DNA of 64,000 bases from Otis tarda (taxonomy: Eukaryota > Chordata > Aves > Otidiformes > Otididae): the NCBI GenBank assembly GCA_026413225.1, contig JAPMTP010000045.1:434001-498000 (forward strand), given 5' to 3'. The notes under the pieces are model-generated. The model was given only the letters and a program-made list of their open reading frames with translations, was not told the DNA's origin and made no database searches. Position numbers and translations under genes: made by a program. Each line of letters opens with the position of its first letter. Position 1 is the stretch's first letter. Positions 1 through 11,243 of the stretch are shown here, in pieces.

Positions 1-293
1 CTGCCCAAACAGCTTGTGGAGAGCAGCACCCCGGGCACCCGCTGGTGACTATCGCGGGGTGGGTGGGAACGTTCAGCTCAGTTCGTGGTGACTTCAACAC
101 ACGGCCACTGGCACGTGTTCCACTAAACCCCTATCTCAGTTCACGTGGCGCTTGCATAGAACCCCCATCACTGAGCTCCGCTCCGCGGCTCTCGCACACA
201 CCTTTGGCTCCCGGGGAGATCCCGAAATGCCGCCAGCTGCTAGGAATCCACACAGCAGCTTTGGCCAAGGCCCCAGTTCACGGCTGCGTGTAC

Positions 294-453
294 CTTAACT
301 CATTAGCTGTTGCTTGCAGAGCTCTGTCCTTCTCCTTCATCACCATGGCCATCTCCAACAGCTCCTTTCTAAGCAGGTGCAGCTCCCGCTCTTGGTCTTT
401 CACCTGGCACATGTTCTGCTCCACTTCTGACTTCAGCTGCTCACTCAACACTC
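294..453 (-). CDS. FHAD1: FHAD1 copy D, coiled-coil exon Eb
   Basis: 160-nt exon, phase 1 to 2, acceptor TGCCTAG and donor TTAAG|GTACAC. It reads VLSEQLKSEVEQNMCQVKDQ, then LLEMAMVMKEKDRALQATANELR. Human has [20 protein letters not shown] and SLVEKKDRELKALEEALR. The next exon (Ec) lies beyond the left edge; positions 1-293 are intron. Confidence 0.88.
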
Positions 454-1290
454 CTAGGCACACCACAGCTCCATGGGTGTCTGGCTCCCCCATCACCCAA
501 GCCCTGGGGGATCCGCACCTCCCAGTGATCCGACGCCCGCGGCCACGTCCCTTTTTCCCAAGGCATCATCGTGAGGGCCGTCAGCCATCATGGCGCTTGT
601 CCCCACAAACCCTCGCCCTGCCCTCGCTCGCAGCCCTCGCCTCCTGGGTCCTGCCACCAGACCTTGCTTCCCTAAATCACGGCGCAGGGCCGGTCTCTTT
701 GTCAGGGCAGATGCCGCAGTCACTGCTCGCTACAGCCACTTGCCCTCTGCTTCGAGAAAAGCGGGGTCGCCAGCATTTCCTGGCCTGCCCGCTTTCACCC
801 ACCTGCCTTCCTCATTCGCTTCGCGCCGTTATGGCCAGCAAAAGCGGGCCACGCGCATCCCTTCGTCTCACACCTCAGGCTCCTTTCTGCCCCATACAGC
901 CTCCCCAAAGCAACGTCACTCCCACTGAGGGATCCCCGGACAGGCTCTCCCAATTTAAAGCCTCAGGCCACCTTCGGCTCCAAGGGAGCCCAAGCAGTGG
1001 CATCCTGGAGAAAGATGGGCTCCATTTGTGTGCGTGTCCCCATCTCCCTCGGGGCATCTGCTCACCCTCACTCACCAGCACTGCTACCGCTTACACAAGG
1101 ACAGCGAGGAATTCACCCACCCCCAGAGGGAACGGACCGCCTGCTTTGCCCCAAGCTGCCCTACAGCTTCACTTTCGCATGGGGACATCGCTTTCCCGTA
1201 GCTGCCCTGTGTGTGCTTCATGCCTACTGCCCTCGTTACCGCTCCGTGGAAGGACAGGAAGACGGAGGCCATGCAGTATGCTTCACTAAC

Positions 1291-1351
1291 CTGTCAAGTC
1301 CAACATCCTAGCTCTGGTTACCTTGAGCTCGTTGCTTAGCCTGGTGGTGGC
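1291..1351 (-). CDS. FHAD1: FHAD1 copy D, short form of exon Ea (ATTRLSNELKVTRAR)
   Basis: 61-nt exon, phase 0 to 1, acceptor TTGTAG and donor GACAG|GTTAGT. It reads ATTRLSNELKVTRARMLDLT. It is the 3' half of the 116-nt Ea exon found in copy C; the 5' half (EVAEMQNVILSKEDVIS) is gone and a new acceptor lies at the join. Phase fits both neighbours. Copy A has the same short form. Confidence 0.7.
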
Positions 1352-1562
1352 CTACAAGAGAGGATTGGCAGCGACTGTTACCAGGCTTGCAGGACTCCCC
1401 CTTTCTCGTGGCTGATGCGCATCCCTGTCTAGACGGGGGAGACCACCCGCTGGCCACCAATGGCCCCCTGACCAAACTGGACCACCGTGCTGCAGAGCCC
1501 TTCCACATTTTGTTCTTCCAAGCGTGAGCACTTCTGCTTTGCCTCCTGCGCGTGCCACTCAC

Positions 1563-1670
1563 CTCAGTTAGGCTTCTCAGCTGGCTCTCCAGGTCTTGGA
1601 TCTTCTTCTGTCCTTCCTCCAATAGTTGCTTGCACTTGTCCTTCTCCTTGGCGATAGCACTCTCCAGCAT
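1563..1670 (-). CDS. FHAD1: FHAD1 copy D, coiled-coil exon (MLESAIAKEKDKCK)
   Basis: 108-nt exon, phase 0 to 0, 36 codons, acceptor CTCCTCAG and donor ACTGAG|GTGAGT. It reads MLESAIAKEKDKCKQLLEEG and KKIQDLESQLRSLTE. Human carries a tandem-repeated motif of this kind ([20 protein letters not shown]); only one repeat is seen here. Confidence 0.87.
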
Positions 1671-2543
1671 CTGAGGAGCGACAGCCCTCAGCAAAAAAAA
1701 CCCAACCTATCCTTTCGGAACAGACTCTGGAATGCAATCGGGAAGGTCACCACTCTGGAGCAGGGGCATGTCATGGGGAAAAAAGCCAGACAGGACACGA
1801 GGCGACTCGGAGATGGAGGGGAGAAGAGCGCCTGGGGAACGGCACGGCACAGAGACTAAGCAGGAGCCGCTTACTCAGCTGCTCCTTACCTGCTTCCTTG
1901 GGAAAAACGAAGCTGGAAAAAGCCATTCCCAAAGCGACACACACAAGTGTGCTAGGAATTGCCTCGCCAGACCACCGCAATAGGCTGTCCCCATCACACT
2001 GCACAGACACGGCAAAACACTCACTCACGCCTTGACCGACAGCGTGTCCTGCACCAGCCCCATCACCTCCACGCCCCGGGCTTCCCCGGGACTGCAGCTG
2101 ACCCAGCGAGAACCTGCCAGCCCGCCACCGCCCCCACCTTCTCCACAGCCACAACAGACCTCAACACACCTCAAAGGAGCTCAGCACGGGGAAGGGAGGG
2201 AGCACATGGCTTGCAAGGAGGCCGGCCTGCGCTGGCATTCCAGCTCCTACACACAATGCAACTTCCCCCTAAGCTCACGTTATCTGGATGCTGCTCCTTG
2301 CTTCCCGCTTTCTCCCAGGGACGGACCGGCTGCAGCGCACCCTGCCATTACCTGCATGCTTTCTGGTTCCAGGGCGGACACTCTGGGGAGTTATGATCTC
2401 CCACATCACCATGGGAGGATGGCCCGGCTCTTGGGACGGCTCCTAGGCATGTCACAGCTAGGGACATGCCTCTCCCTAGGCAACGCTACCACGGACACCT
2501 ATTTCTCCTGCATACCAGTCCTCTTCCTCACAAACCACCATAC

Positions 2544-2681
2544 CTCTTTGCTCTCCTTGTCCTTCTCCATTAGAACTTCCTTCATTTTCCTCTCCAAGTC
2601 TTGCTGGTGTTTCGCTTCCAGCTCCTTCATGTGCTTCTGCAGCAACGCTGCCTGCGACTCCTGGAGCCTCTCTAATTGGTA
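2544..2681 (-). CDS. FHAD1: FHAD1 copy D, coiled-coil exon (YQLERLQESQAALL)
   Basis: 138-nt exon, phase 0 to 0, 46 codons, acceptor CCTGTAG and donor AAAGAG|GTATGG. It reads YQLERLQESQAALLQKHMKE, then LERKMKEVLMEKDKESKE: strongly charged heptads. It corresponds to the human Lys/Glu-rich coil after LLQEKLREHL. Confidence 0.85.
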
Positions 2682-2993
2682 CTACAGGAAACCAGCAGAC
2701 ACGGAGGACTTCCAGAAAGCGTGTCGGTGGAAGAGCAAGAAACAAGCATCCCGTGTGCATTCCCTACCACGCCTTTCACAAGAGCATCCTTGCTGCGTTA
2801 GAGATACAGCCGCTGGCACACTGACAGCACGAGCTCAGGCTTCTCCACCCCCTGCATTTACTGCCACCCCAGGGACCACCGCTACTGCGCGTTCCCAGGC
2901 CGGGAGCCACACTGCCTTGCTTGACTCAACCACCGCATTTACCGACACAACGCTCCCCAGCACCGCGGCTCACAGACACACGCGTTTCCATAC

Positions 2994-3064
2994 CTGTAGC
3001 ATCTGATTCTTCCGCGCCGTTTCCTGACTGTTTTTCACCAGTTTCTGCAAAGTGGGCAGCAGCC
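2994..3064 (-). CDS. FHAD1: FHAD1 copy D, exon (GLLPTLQKLVKNSQET)
   Basis: 71-nt exon starting after TTTTGCAG, completing the phase-1 Gly codon and ending in phase 0 at CTACAG|GTATGG. It reads GLLPTLQKLVKNSQETARKN then QMLQ; human has GFSLYLIYLLEHYKKVMSQS. A nearer AG (after 3,044) was rejected because it breaks phase with the preceding exon. Confidence 0.8.
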
Positions 3065-3934
3065 CTGCAAAAGCCAAGGGAGCCTCGCTGCACGGGGTGC
3101 TCACACAGCCCATGTTCACCACCCGGAGCATCCTCAGCGGCCTGGGCACGCTGCTTGCCTCCTCGGCCGCTGATGACCTTCAGCCCTGGCCCTCACCCCC
3201 TCGCCTGATGGCGGAGGTCATAGGCAGCAGGGAGGAGAGGGGACGGCCACTGACTCCCCACGCAGTCACCCCCTGCGCTCGTTACCCACAGCCACACTCG
3301 ACGTGGGCTGCCCATCCTGGGGCAGCAGATGTGCAATTGTCGGGGAAGGGGAGACCCATGGGCAACAGCTCTGCCTTTCTTCCAGAGACCCTCGCCATCC
3401 TGGAGACACTCATCAGCCTCTCACCACGGGATTCAGGCTCTGAGATCCTCTCCGAGGGTCTCCCAGAGGCCAGCCCCAGGCCTCCCCTCTGCATTTACTG
3501 GAACTGCGGCACATTCCCACCCCCAGGAAATGGCTGCTATGGTTGAGATGTCGCTGGAAGGGAGCCTGACCGCGCACGCAGTCCGCTGGCAGGCAATAAG
3601 AGTGCACACACTGCATGAGCACATCGACCCCAGAGGAAAGCCTCGCTCCACGAGTGTCACAGGACAAAGACCGGCAGCAAAGGCACCAGGCTCCTTGCCC
3701 GCCATCAGGGCTTGCTAAACCTGGGATGCAGGGAGGGACCTTGCAGCTCTTTGCAGCGTACACCTTCATCACGCTGGCAACCATTCCTACAAGCAGGAAC
3801 CCCTCGACAAGAACCTCTTGCTCCTTGCCCACTGCCTTTGGTCTGGGGAAGGCTGCTGCCATGACTTGCAAGCCTTCCTCCCTGCTGGTCCCCCATCCCC
3901 TCCTCGCTCTCTGGACACCCAGCGGGACACAGAC

Positions 3935-4130
3935 CTTTCCCAGAGGTCATCTGGTGCATCCCTGTGCTGGCCAGCAGCCGCTCCGCGCCCTCCAGCCAGG
4001 ACAACAGCACACGTGCCATTTCCACCACCGCCGCCCCAATGGGCGAGATGGAGTGGTCCAGGCACACCGCCTCCAGCCTCCCCAGTTCCTCTCGCAGGCT
4101 GTTGCTGCTGCAGGGGCTCCTCAGGCATGC
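3935..4130 (-). CDS. FHAD1: FHAD1 copy D, Cys-rich exon (ACLRSPCSSNSLREE)
   Basis: 196-nt exon, phase 0 to 1, acceptor TCTCCAG and donor GGAAAG|GTCTGT. It reads ACLRSPCSSNSLREELGRLE, then ARVLLSWLEGAERLLASTGM. Human [20 protein letters not shown] and RHALSWLEEVEQLLRDLGI match closely, so this exon alone nearly settles the name. Copy C keeps only its 3' third. Confidence 0.9.
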
Positions 4131-4509
4131 CTGGAGAAAACACAGCCGGTCCACACGCTAGCTTGCACAGTTTGCGGACTTCCATGCCTTGGCACAACAG
4201 ACAACATCTCTGAGAAAGTCCTGGGGACAGCCTGGTGAAGGCTTCGGTACGACACTTGGCTTCTGGGGTCAGTATCTGGGGTGGGAATGGCAGGCCCTGG
4301 GGAGGACACTTCCACCCCACCTCCCCCATTGCTTGCCAACCAACACTTTTTGGGGGCTACACTCCCCTCTCGCTGCTCTGCAGAGCTCCGCGCTGCCTAG
4401 TGCGCATGCCCAAGCATCTCTTTTCCCTCTCCTCACCTCACGCCCAAAAACTGCCCCGTGCCACTTATCTCCCGGCTGCCAGTTGGCCAACGGCCTTTAA
4501 AGGACTGAC

Positions 4510-4662
4510 CTGGAGCTGGCCCAGGGATTTCTGGAACACCTCAACTTTTGTCAACACCTCCTTCTCCCTGAAGAGCCTGGAGTTTATTTCTTCTAGCAGA
4601 GACTTCACTCTCTTCTGACTCTGTTGCTTTTCTTGAGACGTCTCCCTGACCTTGTCTATCAC
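4510..4662 (-). CDS. FHAD1: FHAD1 copy D, coiled-coil exon (VIDKVRETSQEK)
   Basis: 153-nt exon, phase 0 to 0, 51 codons, acceptor TTGCCAG and donor CTCCAG|GTCAGT. It reads VIDKVRETSQEKQQSQKRVK and ends FQKSLGQLQ. Human has [20 protein letters not shown] at this place. Deleted from copy C. Confidence 0.85.
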
Positions 4663-5024
4663 CTGGCAAAAGCACACGACAGAGAATAAAGCGCCATCTT
4701 ACCATCCTTTTCCAGCTGAGGGAAACATCCGCTGCCACACGGCCTGTCTCTGTGGCCTATAATTAAAGCTCTGTGCAATGTAGCAGCCCCATCAGACTCC
4801 CGGACTTCTCCTGCTTGCAGCCCACGGACTCCATGCGAGCTTTGGCGGACACAGAGGATCGTGTCTTTCATGTCAGGTGGCAGCGCCACGAACCTGGGAG
4901 AGCTGCTGCCCAGCTTACAGCCTGGAGAGTCTTGGATGCTACCACTGCACGGAGCAGGCACCATGGCCGTTCCGTAGCGATCGACTCGAGCCGCTTTGGC
5001 TCAAGTCCTGCTCTCCGAACTCAC

Positions 5025-5045
5025 CTGCTCCTCCGTCAGAGCCTC
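5025..5045 (-). CDS. FHAD1: FHAD1 copy D, possible micro-exon (EALTEEQ)
   Basis: The sequence EALTEEQ followed by a strong GCAG|GTGAGT donor leads straight into VIDKV of the next exon, like human PVTDQQ before LIEKI. A 21-nt exon keeps phase 0. A longer version starting near 5,079 would need a different incoming phase. The donor is convincing; the start is not. Confidence 0.4.
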
Positions 5046-5190
5046 CTCTGCACCACCCACTGCTCCTGGAGAACAGACTTGAATCACTTGGATTTTGAAG
5101 GACTTCAGCTACAGCAGAAATCAACACGGGAAGACACAAATCACTGAAACCTGCTAGCAGCTCTGCTGCCCAACCCAGCCCTCTACATAC

Positions 5191-5235
5191 CAAGGCAAAG
5201 GCTGTCCTGGCACCTTCCTCCTCCGACACCGAGGT
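5191..5235 (-). CDS. FHAD1: FHAD1 copy D, short exon (TSVSEEEGARTAFAL)
   Basis: Probable 45-nt exon, phase 0 to 0, reading TSVSEEEGARTAFAL before a TTG|GTATGT donor. The acceptor is weakly defined (AGAG just before ACC), chosen because it keeps phase. The human protein has a short variable stretch here. Preserved in copies A and C. Confidence 0.5.
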
Positions 5236-5350
5236 CTCTGCGCTCAGGCACGATGACCTTACCTTTGCCTTGGCAACACTCGTCCCGTAGCTGCCTCCAG
5301 CCCGGACCGTGGATCCTGCCGATCCTGCCCCATGCCCACAGACGCCCTAC

Positions 5351-5458
5351 CTGCTCCTTGGCCTGCTCCAGGTTGGCTCTCAGCAGCTCCTCCTTGCGCC
5401 CCATGGCCTGCAGCCGCAGGGCTTGCTTGGCGCGGTGTTGCTTCAGCATCTTCTCAGC
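5351..5458 (-). CDS. FHAD1: FHAD1 copy D, coiled-coil exon (AEKMLKQHRAKQ)
   Basis: 108-nt exon, phase 0 to 0, 36 codons, acceptor CTTGCAG and donor GAGCAG|GTAGGG. It reads AEKMLKQHRAKQALRLQAMG and RKEELLRANLEQAKEQ. The parallel human block is [20 protein letters not shown]. Well conserved among copies A, C and D. Confidence 0.87.
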
Positions 5459-5585
5459 CTGCAAGCCAAGAGCATTTGCACATCAAAGCCAGACCAGTCA
5501 AACATGCCAGAAGCGCTTCTGCCCAGACCATCTCGTGCCCATTCCTCCCTGCCCTCCGCCGCGTACCCCACAGCCAGATCCTTAC

Positions 5586-5690
5586 CTTGGCTTTCTCAGC
5601 CAGCTGCCCTCGCGTGATCTCCTGCTCAGCGCAATACTTCTGCACCTCCCGCTGCAGCTGCTCCACGTCGCGTTCCAGCTCCTTGACACG
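5586..5690 (-). CDS. FHAD1: FHAD1 copy D, coiled-coil exon (RVKELERDVEQL)
   Basis: 105-nt exon, phase 0 to 0, 35 codons, acceptor CTTGCAG and donor GCCAAG|GTAAGG. It reads RVKELERDVEQLQREVQKYC and ends RGQLAEKAK. Human has [20 protein letters not shown] at the same place with the same length. Leu heptads are regular. Confidence 0.88.
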
Positions 5691-6085
5691 CTGCAAGAGT
5701 CCCGGGACAGCGCAGGCTCTCACCAGAGGAGCTCGGCACTGCCTCTCCAGAGGGTTTCTCCCACTAAGCCCTACATTTTCCCCATCTGGCCCATTTCCTT
5801 TAGCCCACAGCTTTCTCCTATCAACGTTTACTGTGGTCAGATTGGTTTTCGAGTGGCTTGCACTCTTATTTCAGACACCATTCTCCTGCATTGCAGCGCG
5901 GTGTTACGATTTCTACCGGAGCTTACATTTCTCCGGCTCCCTCTGCACATTAGGCACCTTCTATTACAGGAGTCGGAGGCAAAGCACCTCCCTCAAAATG
6001 CCCAGTCGCTTTTTCTCTCAACGATGCATTCCCACGCCCGCTGCTCGCCCGCGCACTCCATCGCCCCAAACGCCTTGCAACTCAC

Positions 6086-6133
6086 ATTTTGGCTCAGAGT
6101 CAATTCTCGCTCTCTGAGCTCCCGCTTCTCTTC
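6086..6133 (-). CDS. FHAD1: FHAD1 copy D, 16-codon exon (EEKRELRERELTLSQN)
   Basis: 48-nt exon, phase 0 to 0, between CTAGACAG and AAAAT|GTGAGT. It reads EEKRELRERELTLSQN and corresponds to human DAHRELREAQEKELKLCK. It is too short to stand alone; phase continuity and its presence in copies A and C support it. Confidence 0.72.
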
Positions 6134-7470
6134 CTGTCTAGAGCACTAGAATGAACGGCGCCCAAGGAAGAAAAAAAAACAAGACGTCAGAGCAGGCAGA
6201 TACCGTCATTTCTGCAGCAACTGTCGGCCCGTACTTCAGTGCCCCAGCCCTGCTACGTGCTGCGATGATGGAGTGCCCGCCATGGGGCTGTCAAGGCACA
6301 GAGACCAGGAGAGTGCCCGCACCTGGAAATGCCCCTTTTTAAGGCATTGCCTGGCTGAGGGAAGGACAAACACCCGCAGGGAGTACCCAGTGACAGAGCT
6401 AAACTCCTCTGGCTTCGGAAAGACTTCGACAGGGATGGGGGGAAAGGATCCAAGGCAACAATCCCAATTACAAACATCGATGGCCACCCGACCGTGATGG
6501 CAACAGACATCTCGTGTGCTTTTCAGCTCTGCGCTCCAGGGTATCGGGGATTCACAGTCCCACCCGAGCGCCTCACACCAGCTCCCGCCTCCCTCCGGCT
6601 CTTCCTGCATCCACGGAGCGGAGGAAACCCACCCAGGGATGCTCGGGGACGCACTCTCTGCCTTGAAATGAGTGCTGCGGGACAAGTGCCACCAGACACC
6701 CAGCAGGATGTGTCACTGGGATGCCTGGTCCCCCCTGCCTCAAGTGCGTGCAGTTTCTCAAGCGCTCGTACAGATCAACCCTTTCCCACTGGGCTGATTT
6801 GCGGCACAGCTCTTCTCCAGTACGCTGCTTGGGGAGGATGCTCGGCCAGGTCCAGGCTGGCAGGTGCGGTGACCCCCACCTGCAGCCCCCGGGCCCCAGG
6901 CAGCTTTTCCATTGCTTCAAATTCACAGCCATTCACTCCCTTCTCCTGGTACGCTGCCTACTCAGCCAGCCAACACGCTGCGCCCGCTCTGTGCTTACCA
7001 TGCGGCTCTGCCAGTTAGGGAGGGAGCTGCTAATACGGAAAACAACAGCCGGCTGCACAGCCCGCTTCCTTTAGGAGAAAAACCAGGCTGGGCTGCAGGG
7101 AGCACCCACAAAGACGAGCTTTCCATGGGAAAGAATCTCAGCAGGAGCGCTTGGCACCTACAACCAGCTCTGCTCACCGAAATCCAGGGCACACAGCACC
7201 TGCCTGCCCAGCACGCAGCGGGATTCAGCTGGGGCAGGCCACGCGGCTCCGTGGGCATCGCACGGCCCCCAGACCCACCCGCTGCCCCGTCGCCGCTCCG
7301 TCCCAGCGGTGGTGCGGCCAGGAGCCTCGGGTTACAAGGGGAACCCCGACACACCCAGCTGCTGGGCTTCTTTACAGAGAGAGACGCCAGGCCCTTCTTC
7401 CCCTCCTGGCTTCCCACCTCACTCCAGACACCAGACTGACATTTCCTGAGACCCCATCAGGGATCTTCAC

Positions 7471-7601
7471 CTTGGCAGACATGACTGCTAGCTCCTTGTC
7501 CTTCTCTCTGTTTTCCTTTTTCATGTACTCAACATCTTCTCTGAGTTGCAGCATTTTCTGGTCCTTCTCAGCCATCTCCCTTAGCAGCCTGCTCACTAGA
7601 C
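7471..7601 (-). CDS. FHAD1: FHAD1 copy D, coiled-coil exon (SRLLREMAEKDQ)
   Basis: 131-nt exon completing the split Gly codon and ending in phase 0 at GCCAAG|GTGAAG. It reads GLVSRLLREMAEKDQKML, then EYMKKENREKDKELAVMSAK, paralleling human SSLQKDILAKDEQVQQL and KSQNKDKDHQLEALGSR. The acceptor is CCTCAG after a pyrimidine tract. Absent from copy C. Confidence 0.88.
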
Positions 7602-8199
7602 CTGAGGAAAAAACCGCTCCGGTGACAGGCTACCCTAGGTCCCTGGCACAGGACCACCCTCCCTCTTTGACAACCGTTCCCCTTGGACAGTGGATTCAGC
7701 TTTCGGCACACCGTGCTGCCCATCGCTCCGTGACAGCATCGCTACCAAGCTCCTCGGAGCCTCGTGGCACACGCTCCCGGGAGGCTGAGCAGTTCTTACG
7801 GATCCGATTCGGCTGCCTTACTGCGTCAGATCCGCGGCTCCGATGCTGCCCTCCCTGCCGAGCGAGCTGTCCCCCACGGGGTGCACGGCCGCTCACTCAA
7901 CAGCACCGCGTGCCAGCAGCTCAGAGCCCGCCCCACCATCGGCGCTTTTCTCCCCTAACACACTTCTCCATCCCAACACTCTGCCTTCGGCACCCGCATT
8001 GTCCCTCGCTCTGGGGGCCCTCGTCGTGTCAGACGCTGCCCTGCAGCCCCCGCAGAGCTTCAGGGCACAGATGCGGAGGATTTCTAGGAGCCCCTCCAAA
8101 ACTTCTGTTGCTTGGACACTTTGGCCAAGGCTCCTTCCTTGCCAGGAGCCGGTCCCCACCCGCTTTGTGCCCCTCCACAGAGCTCCAGGGATACCATAC

Positions 8200-8323
8200 C
8201 GCTAACCACAGCGTGGTCCCTCTTCCACTTCTCGCTTTCTTGCCGCAGCCTTACGATTTCCAGGTCTCTGCTGGAGGCGCAATGGGCTAAAACCTCGCTC
8301 ACTTCTTTCTGCAGTTCGCTGAT
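8200..8323 (-). CDS. FHAD1: FHAD1 copy D, coiled-coil exon (ISELQKEVSEVL)
   Basis: 124-nt exon after TTTTGCAG, ending in phase 1 at AGCG|GTATGG. It reads ISELQKEVSEVLAHCASSRD and later EKWKRDHAVVSG. The end matches human LKRDNAITSG, including the splice position inside the Gly codon. This was one of the most telling matches for naming the gene. Confidence 0.88.
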
Positions 8324-9779
8324 CTGCAAAACAGAGACTCGCTCGCGCTCCTCCCCAGAATCCTCTTTCCCTCCGTTACAGCCCCCTTCAGAGAGGGAAA
8401 TCTGGCGCTTCCCAGGTCATGCTCCGATGGGGTTACTCTTTAGCAGCGTGGACTGGCTCCCCGCAGTCCTCGCTTTGGACAGGACCATCTCAGATTCCTT
8501 GGGACCCTTCCTGCTGCACCCCTCAGACAAGAGGCACACTGAGGCGTTGTCTCCCAGGCTGGCAACGTGTGGCTGGGGCCGGGTGACCCTGCTAACGCGG
8601 CAGCAGGCAGACACACCTGTACACCTAGCGCCTTGCCAGGGCACACGTATTTATTGCTACAAATGCCAATCCGGAGCCGCTAAGGGGAACTCCTGTTCCC
8701 GTTCCCACCGCAAACGCCATTTTTACAGGCTCTGCTGGAAATGGAGAGTGGGAAATACCCTTTGCTACCCGCTTTCGCTACCATCGGCAGCGTGCGTAAA
8801 GCACAAAACCGCTTCCCGCTGCTCAAGCCACTGGTTTCACTAAGCAATTACTGGAGGGCATAGAAGAGCTGGAAGAGCCTTGGGCTGGGGAAAGGAAAGA
8901 TGCTGCAAACACAGACACGCTCAGCGTTTCATCTCAGTGCTGTCACGGCAGCGATGCTGCCAGCACCTCGACGCTCTCTCACCTCCCCTCCACCAGGAAC
9001 CTGCTTCTCACAGCCTCCTCTGCACCACAGTCAGGACGAGCCCAAAGCATTTCCCAGCATCCGTCACACCCCAGATGCCGGGGCAAGGGCAGGACGCAAC
9101 CAGGACGGGCTGGCCAAGATGCCTGGCTCCTGACCTGCGTGCCTCCATCGGACCCACACCTTGCATTGCGCCTTTTCCTGTGCCAGAGAGACGCGGCAGG
9201 ACTCCCTCACTGTCTCTCCAGGCCATTTTCTGAGCTCTCATAAAACGCGAGTGTGTGCTATTACCGTACCCCTGGACAAGACAACTAGAAGCTCTCTCTC
9301 CTCTACTCAGCCACCTATTGCCACCAGGACGCCCAGGGACTGCGCTGCCTTTGCGATGGGTATTCTCCCCCAACCCCAGAAACGCACCCATGCAGACCCT
9401 TCCTGAGGTAAGAGGGGCGAGGGGAATGCGAGAGGGAAGCAAGGGCTCTGGCTGCCTGGCCCACCATGCCTGTGTGCGCCTCTTCTCTACCAAAGGCTCC
9501 TTCAGCTTCTGTTTCCCTCCCCACTGCAGCTCGACAGATCCCACCACACACACGCCACATTTCGGTACCAGCTTCTTTACTGGAAACTTGCACAGAAAGC
9601 AAGCACCCAGGTAAAATACAAATAAGAAACACAACCACAACCATGCTGGAAAAAACACTTCTCCTTCCGTTCCCTTCTGTGCAGACCTGCTCCTCCTACA
9701 AACTGAGCATTACGCTACAAAACACATCTGCCGCGGAGAGGTCTTTTCCCTGCACGGTGCCCACGGAAGCCGTCAGTAC

Positions 9780-10010
9780 CTGCTGCCTCAAGGCTCTGGT
9801 CTCCTCCGTTTTGGCTCCCAGCTCTCGGTCAAAGGTGCGCTGCTTCTGGGACAGCTCTACCTTGGTCCTTGCCATCACCTCAGCCAGCGCCCTCGTCATA
9901 GTTACGATCTCATCCTGCAGATCTCTTATCACTCCGTCTTTCTCCTTCAGTCGTATTTCCCAGCTCGACAGGTGATCCACTTCCTTGTCCACCTGCGGAA
10001 GCCCTGCATC
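9780..10010 (-). CDS. FHAD1: FHAD1 copy D, first coiled-coil exon
   Basis: 231-nt exon, phase 0 to 0, 77 codons. It contains DKEVDHLSSWEIRLKEKDGV, which parallels the human [20 protein letters not shown] block as recalled. It continues with heptad-type residues to RALRQQ and a CAG|GTACTG donor. This exon is missing from copy C, where the interval is deleted. Confidence 0.85.
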
Positions 10011-10296
10011 CTGTGGGCAGATTACGGGTGCCGGCTGTCACTCTCTGGCTACGGAGACACCGGGCCGCCCGCTCCGGGTGGTACCCGCTCGTGGCCATCA
10101 ACCGCCTGGAACTTGCTCGCCCCGGCCTTCCACGAACCACCGCGCCCACCCCCATCACCAGGAGAACTCCCCTTCGCTGACGGTCCCTGCACCCTGCTGG
10201 GGTGGCTGTTCAGAGCCAAAATCATTTGGCGGGGCTCGCCTGCTCTGCCCAGGACGGGGACAGGGACGGTGTCCCTCACACCTTCCCCCACCTCAC

Positions 10297-10367
10297 CTCC
10301 TGTGGGATGATATCCCCTTCCTGAATCCCCAGGAAAGCGGTTTCCTCCGCACCGGTTGCACCGCTGC
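10297..10367 (-). CDS. FHAD1: FHAD1 copy D, acidic exon before the coiled coil
   Basis: 71-nt exon with CCCAG acceptor and CAGGAG|GTGAGG donor. It takes the single base left by the linker exon and ends in phase 0. It encodes roughly GSGATGAEETAFLGIQEGD followed by IIPQE. The position corresponds to the human segment just before the first coiled coil. The exact phase fit on both sides is the main support. Confidence 0.65.
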
Positions 10368-11243
10368 CTGGGATGCCGGTCATGACTGGAAAAAAGCACA
10401 CACCACAGCAGCAGACGTCAGCACGGGAACTGGCTGCACGCCATGTCCCGCTCACTCGCCTCAAACCTACTCCAAGGCAGCGGCTACTTTACAGACCACG
10501 AGCTCACCTCACAGCCACAACAGACACCAACTCCTCGGCACTAACAAGACACCAGTGCAAACAGTCGGCACACCAGAGAGAAACAACACACCTCTGGGAC
10601 CCCAGCGAGCCTCAAGGGCAGCGGAGACACCGCAGACCAAGGCTCCGGTGATATTTCCCCATTGCGCCAGCTCTACTTTGCCACCTCACGGTTGACTTCG
10701 TACGGCTTCGGCCAGCTCCATCCACCCAAATCTCAAGGCAGGAAAAGCCCCAGACTGGGAGTCAGGCCGTACCAAGCTACGTTCATGGCAACAGTCTTGT
10801 TTTCCAGCTGGACCATTCCTCCAAGCCCCTGCCTGCGCTTCATCGCTATGGCACGCAGAATTTCCAGAGGCGTGTTCACTACAACCCTCGTTTCAGGTTT
10901 CTGCACTCAAGGCAGCCAGTAACTGCGCTGCCAAGGAGGAAAAACCATCATTTCACCCTTCCCGATCACACACAGGGAAAAAGGAAGAGGAAACGTCCCT
11001 CTCGGCTACCAGGGCAACGGCATTCCCCTTGGGACATCCCAACCCATTTCTTAACTGACCCACGAGCCACCCAGGACCGCACACGACCTCCCGCCAGCTC
11101 CACTGGTCCAGGACTCACAGCCCACCGCTGCCGAGGGGCGGCCCTTCTCAAAACTGCCTCTGCTCGGATCCCCTCCGCTCGAGGCTAAGGCACTCACAGG
11201 GGACACCAGGCTACCAACCACCCGCTTTGGCATCGGGGAGTAC

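Noticed and set aside
3413-3871. Minus-strand frame with a hydrophobic stretch near 3,780
   Set aside because: Lies in an intron between two phased FHAD1 exons; no splice sites that keep phase and no human counterpart. The exon at 2,994-3,064 already fits the preceding exon.
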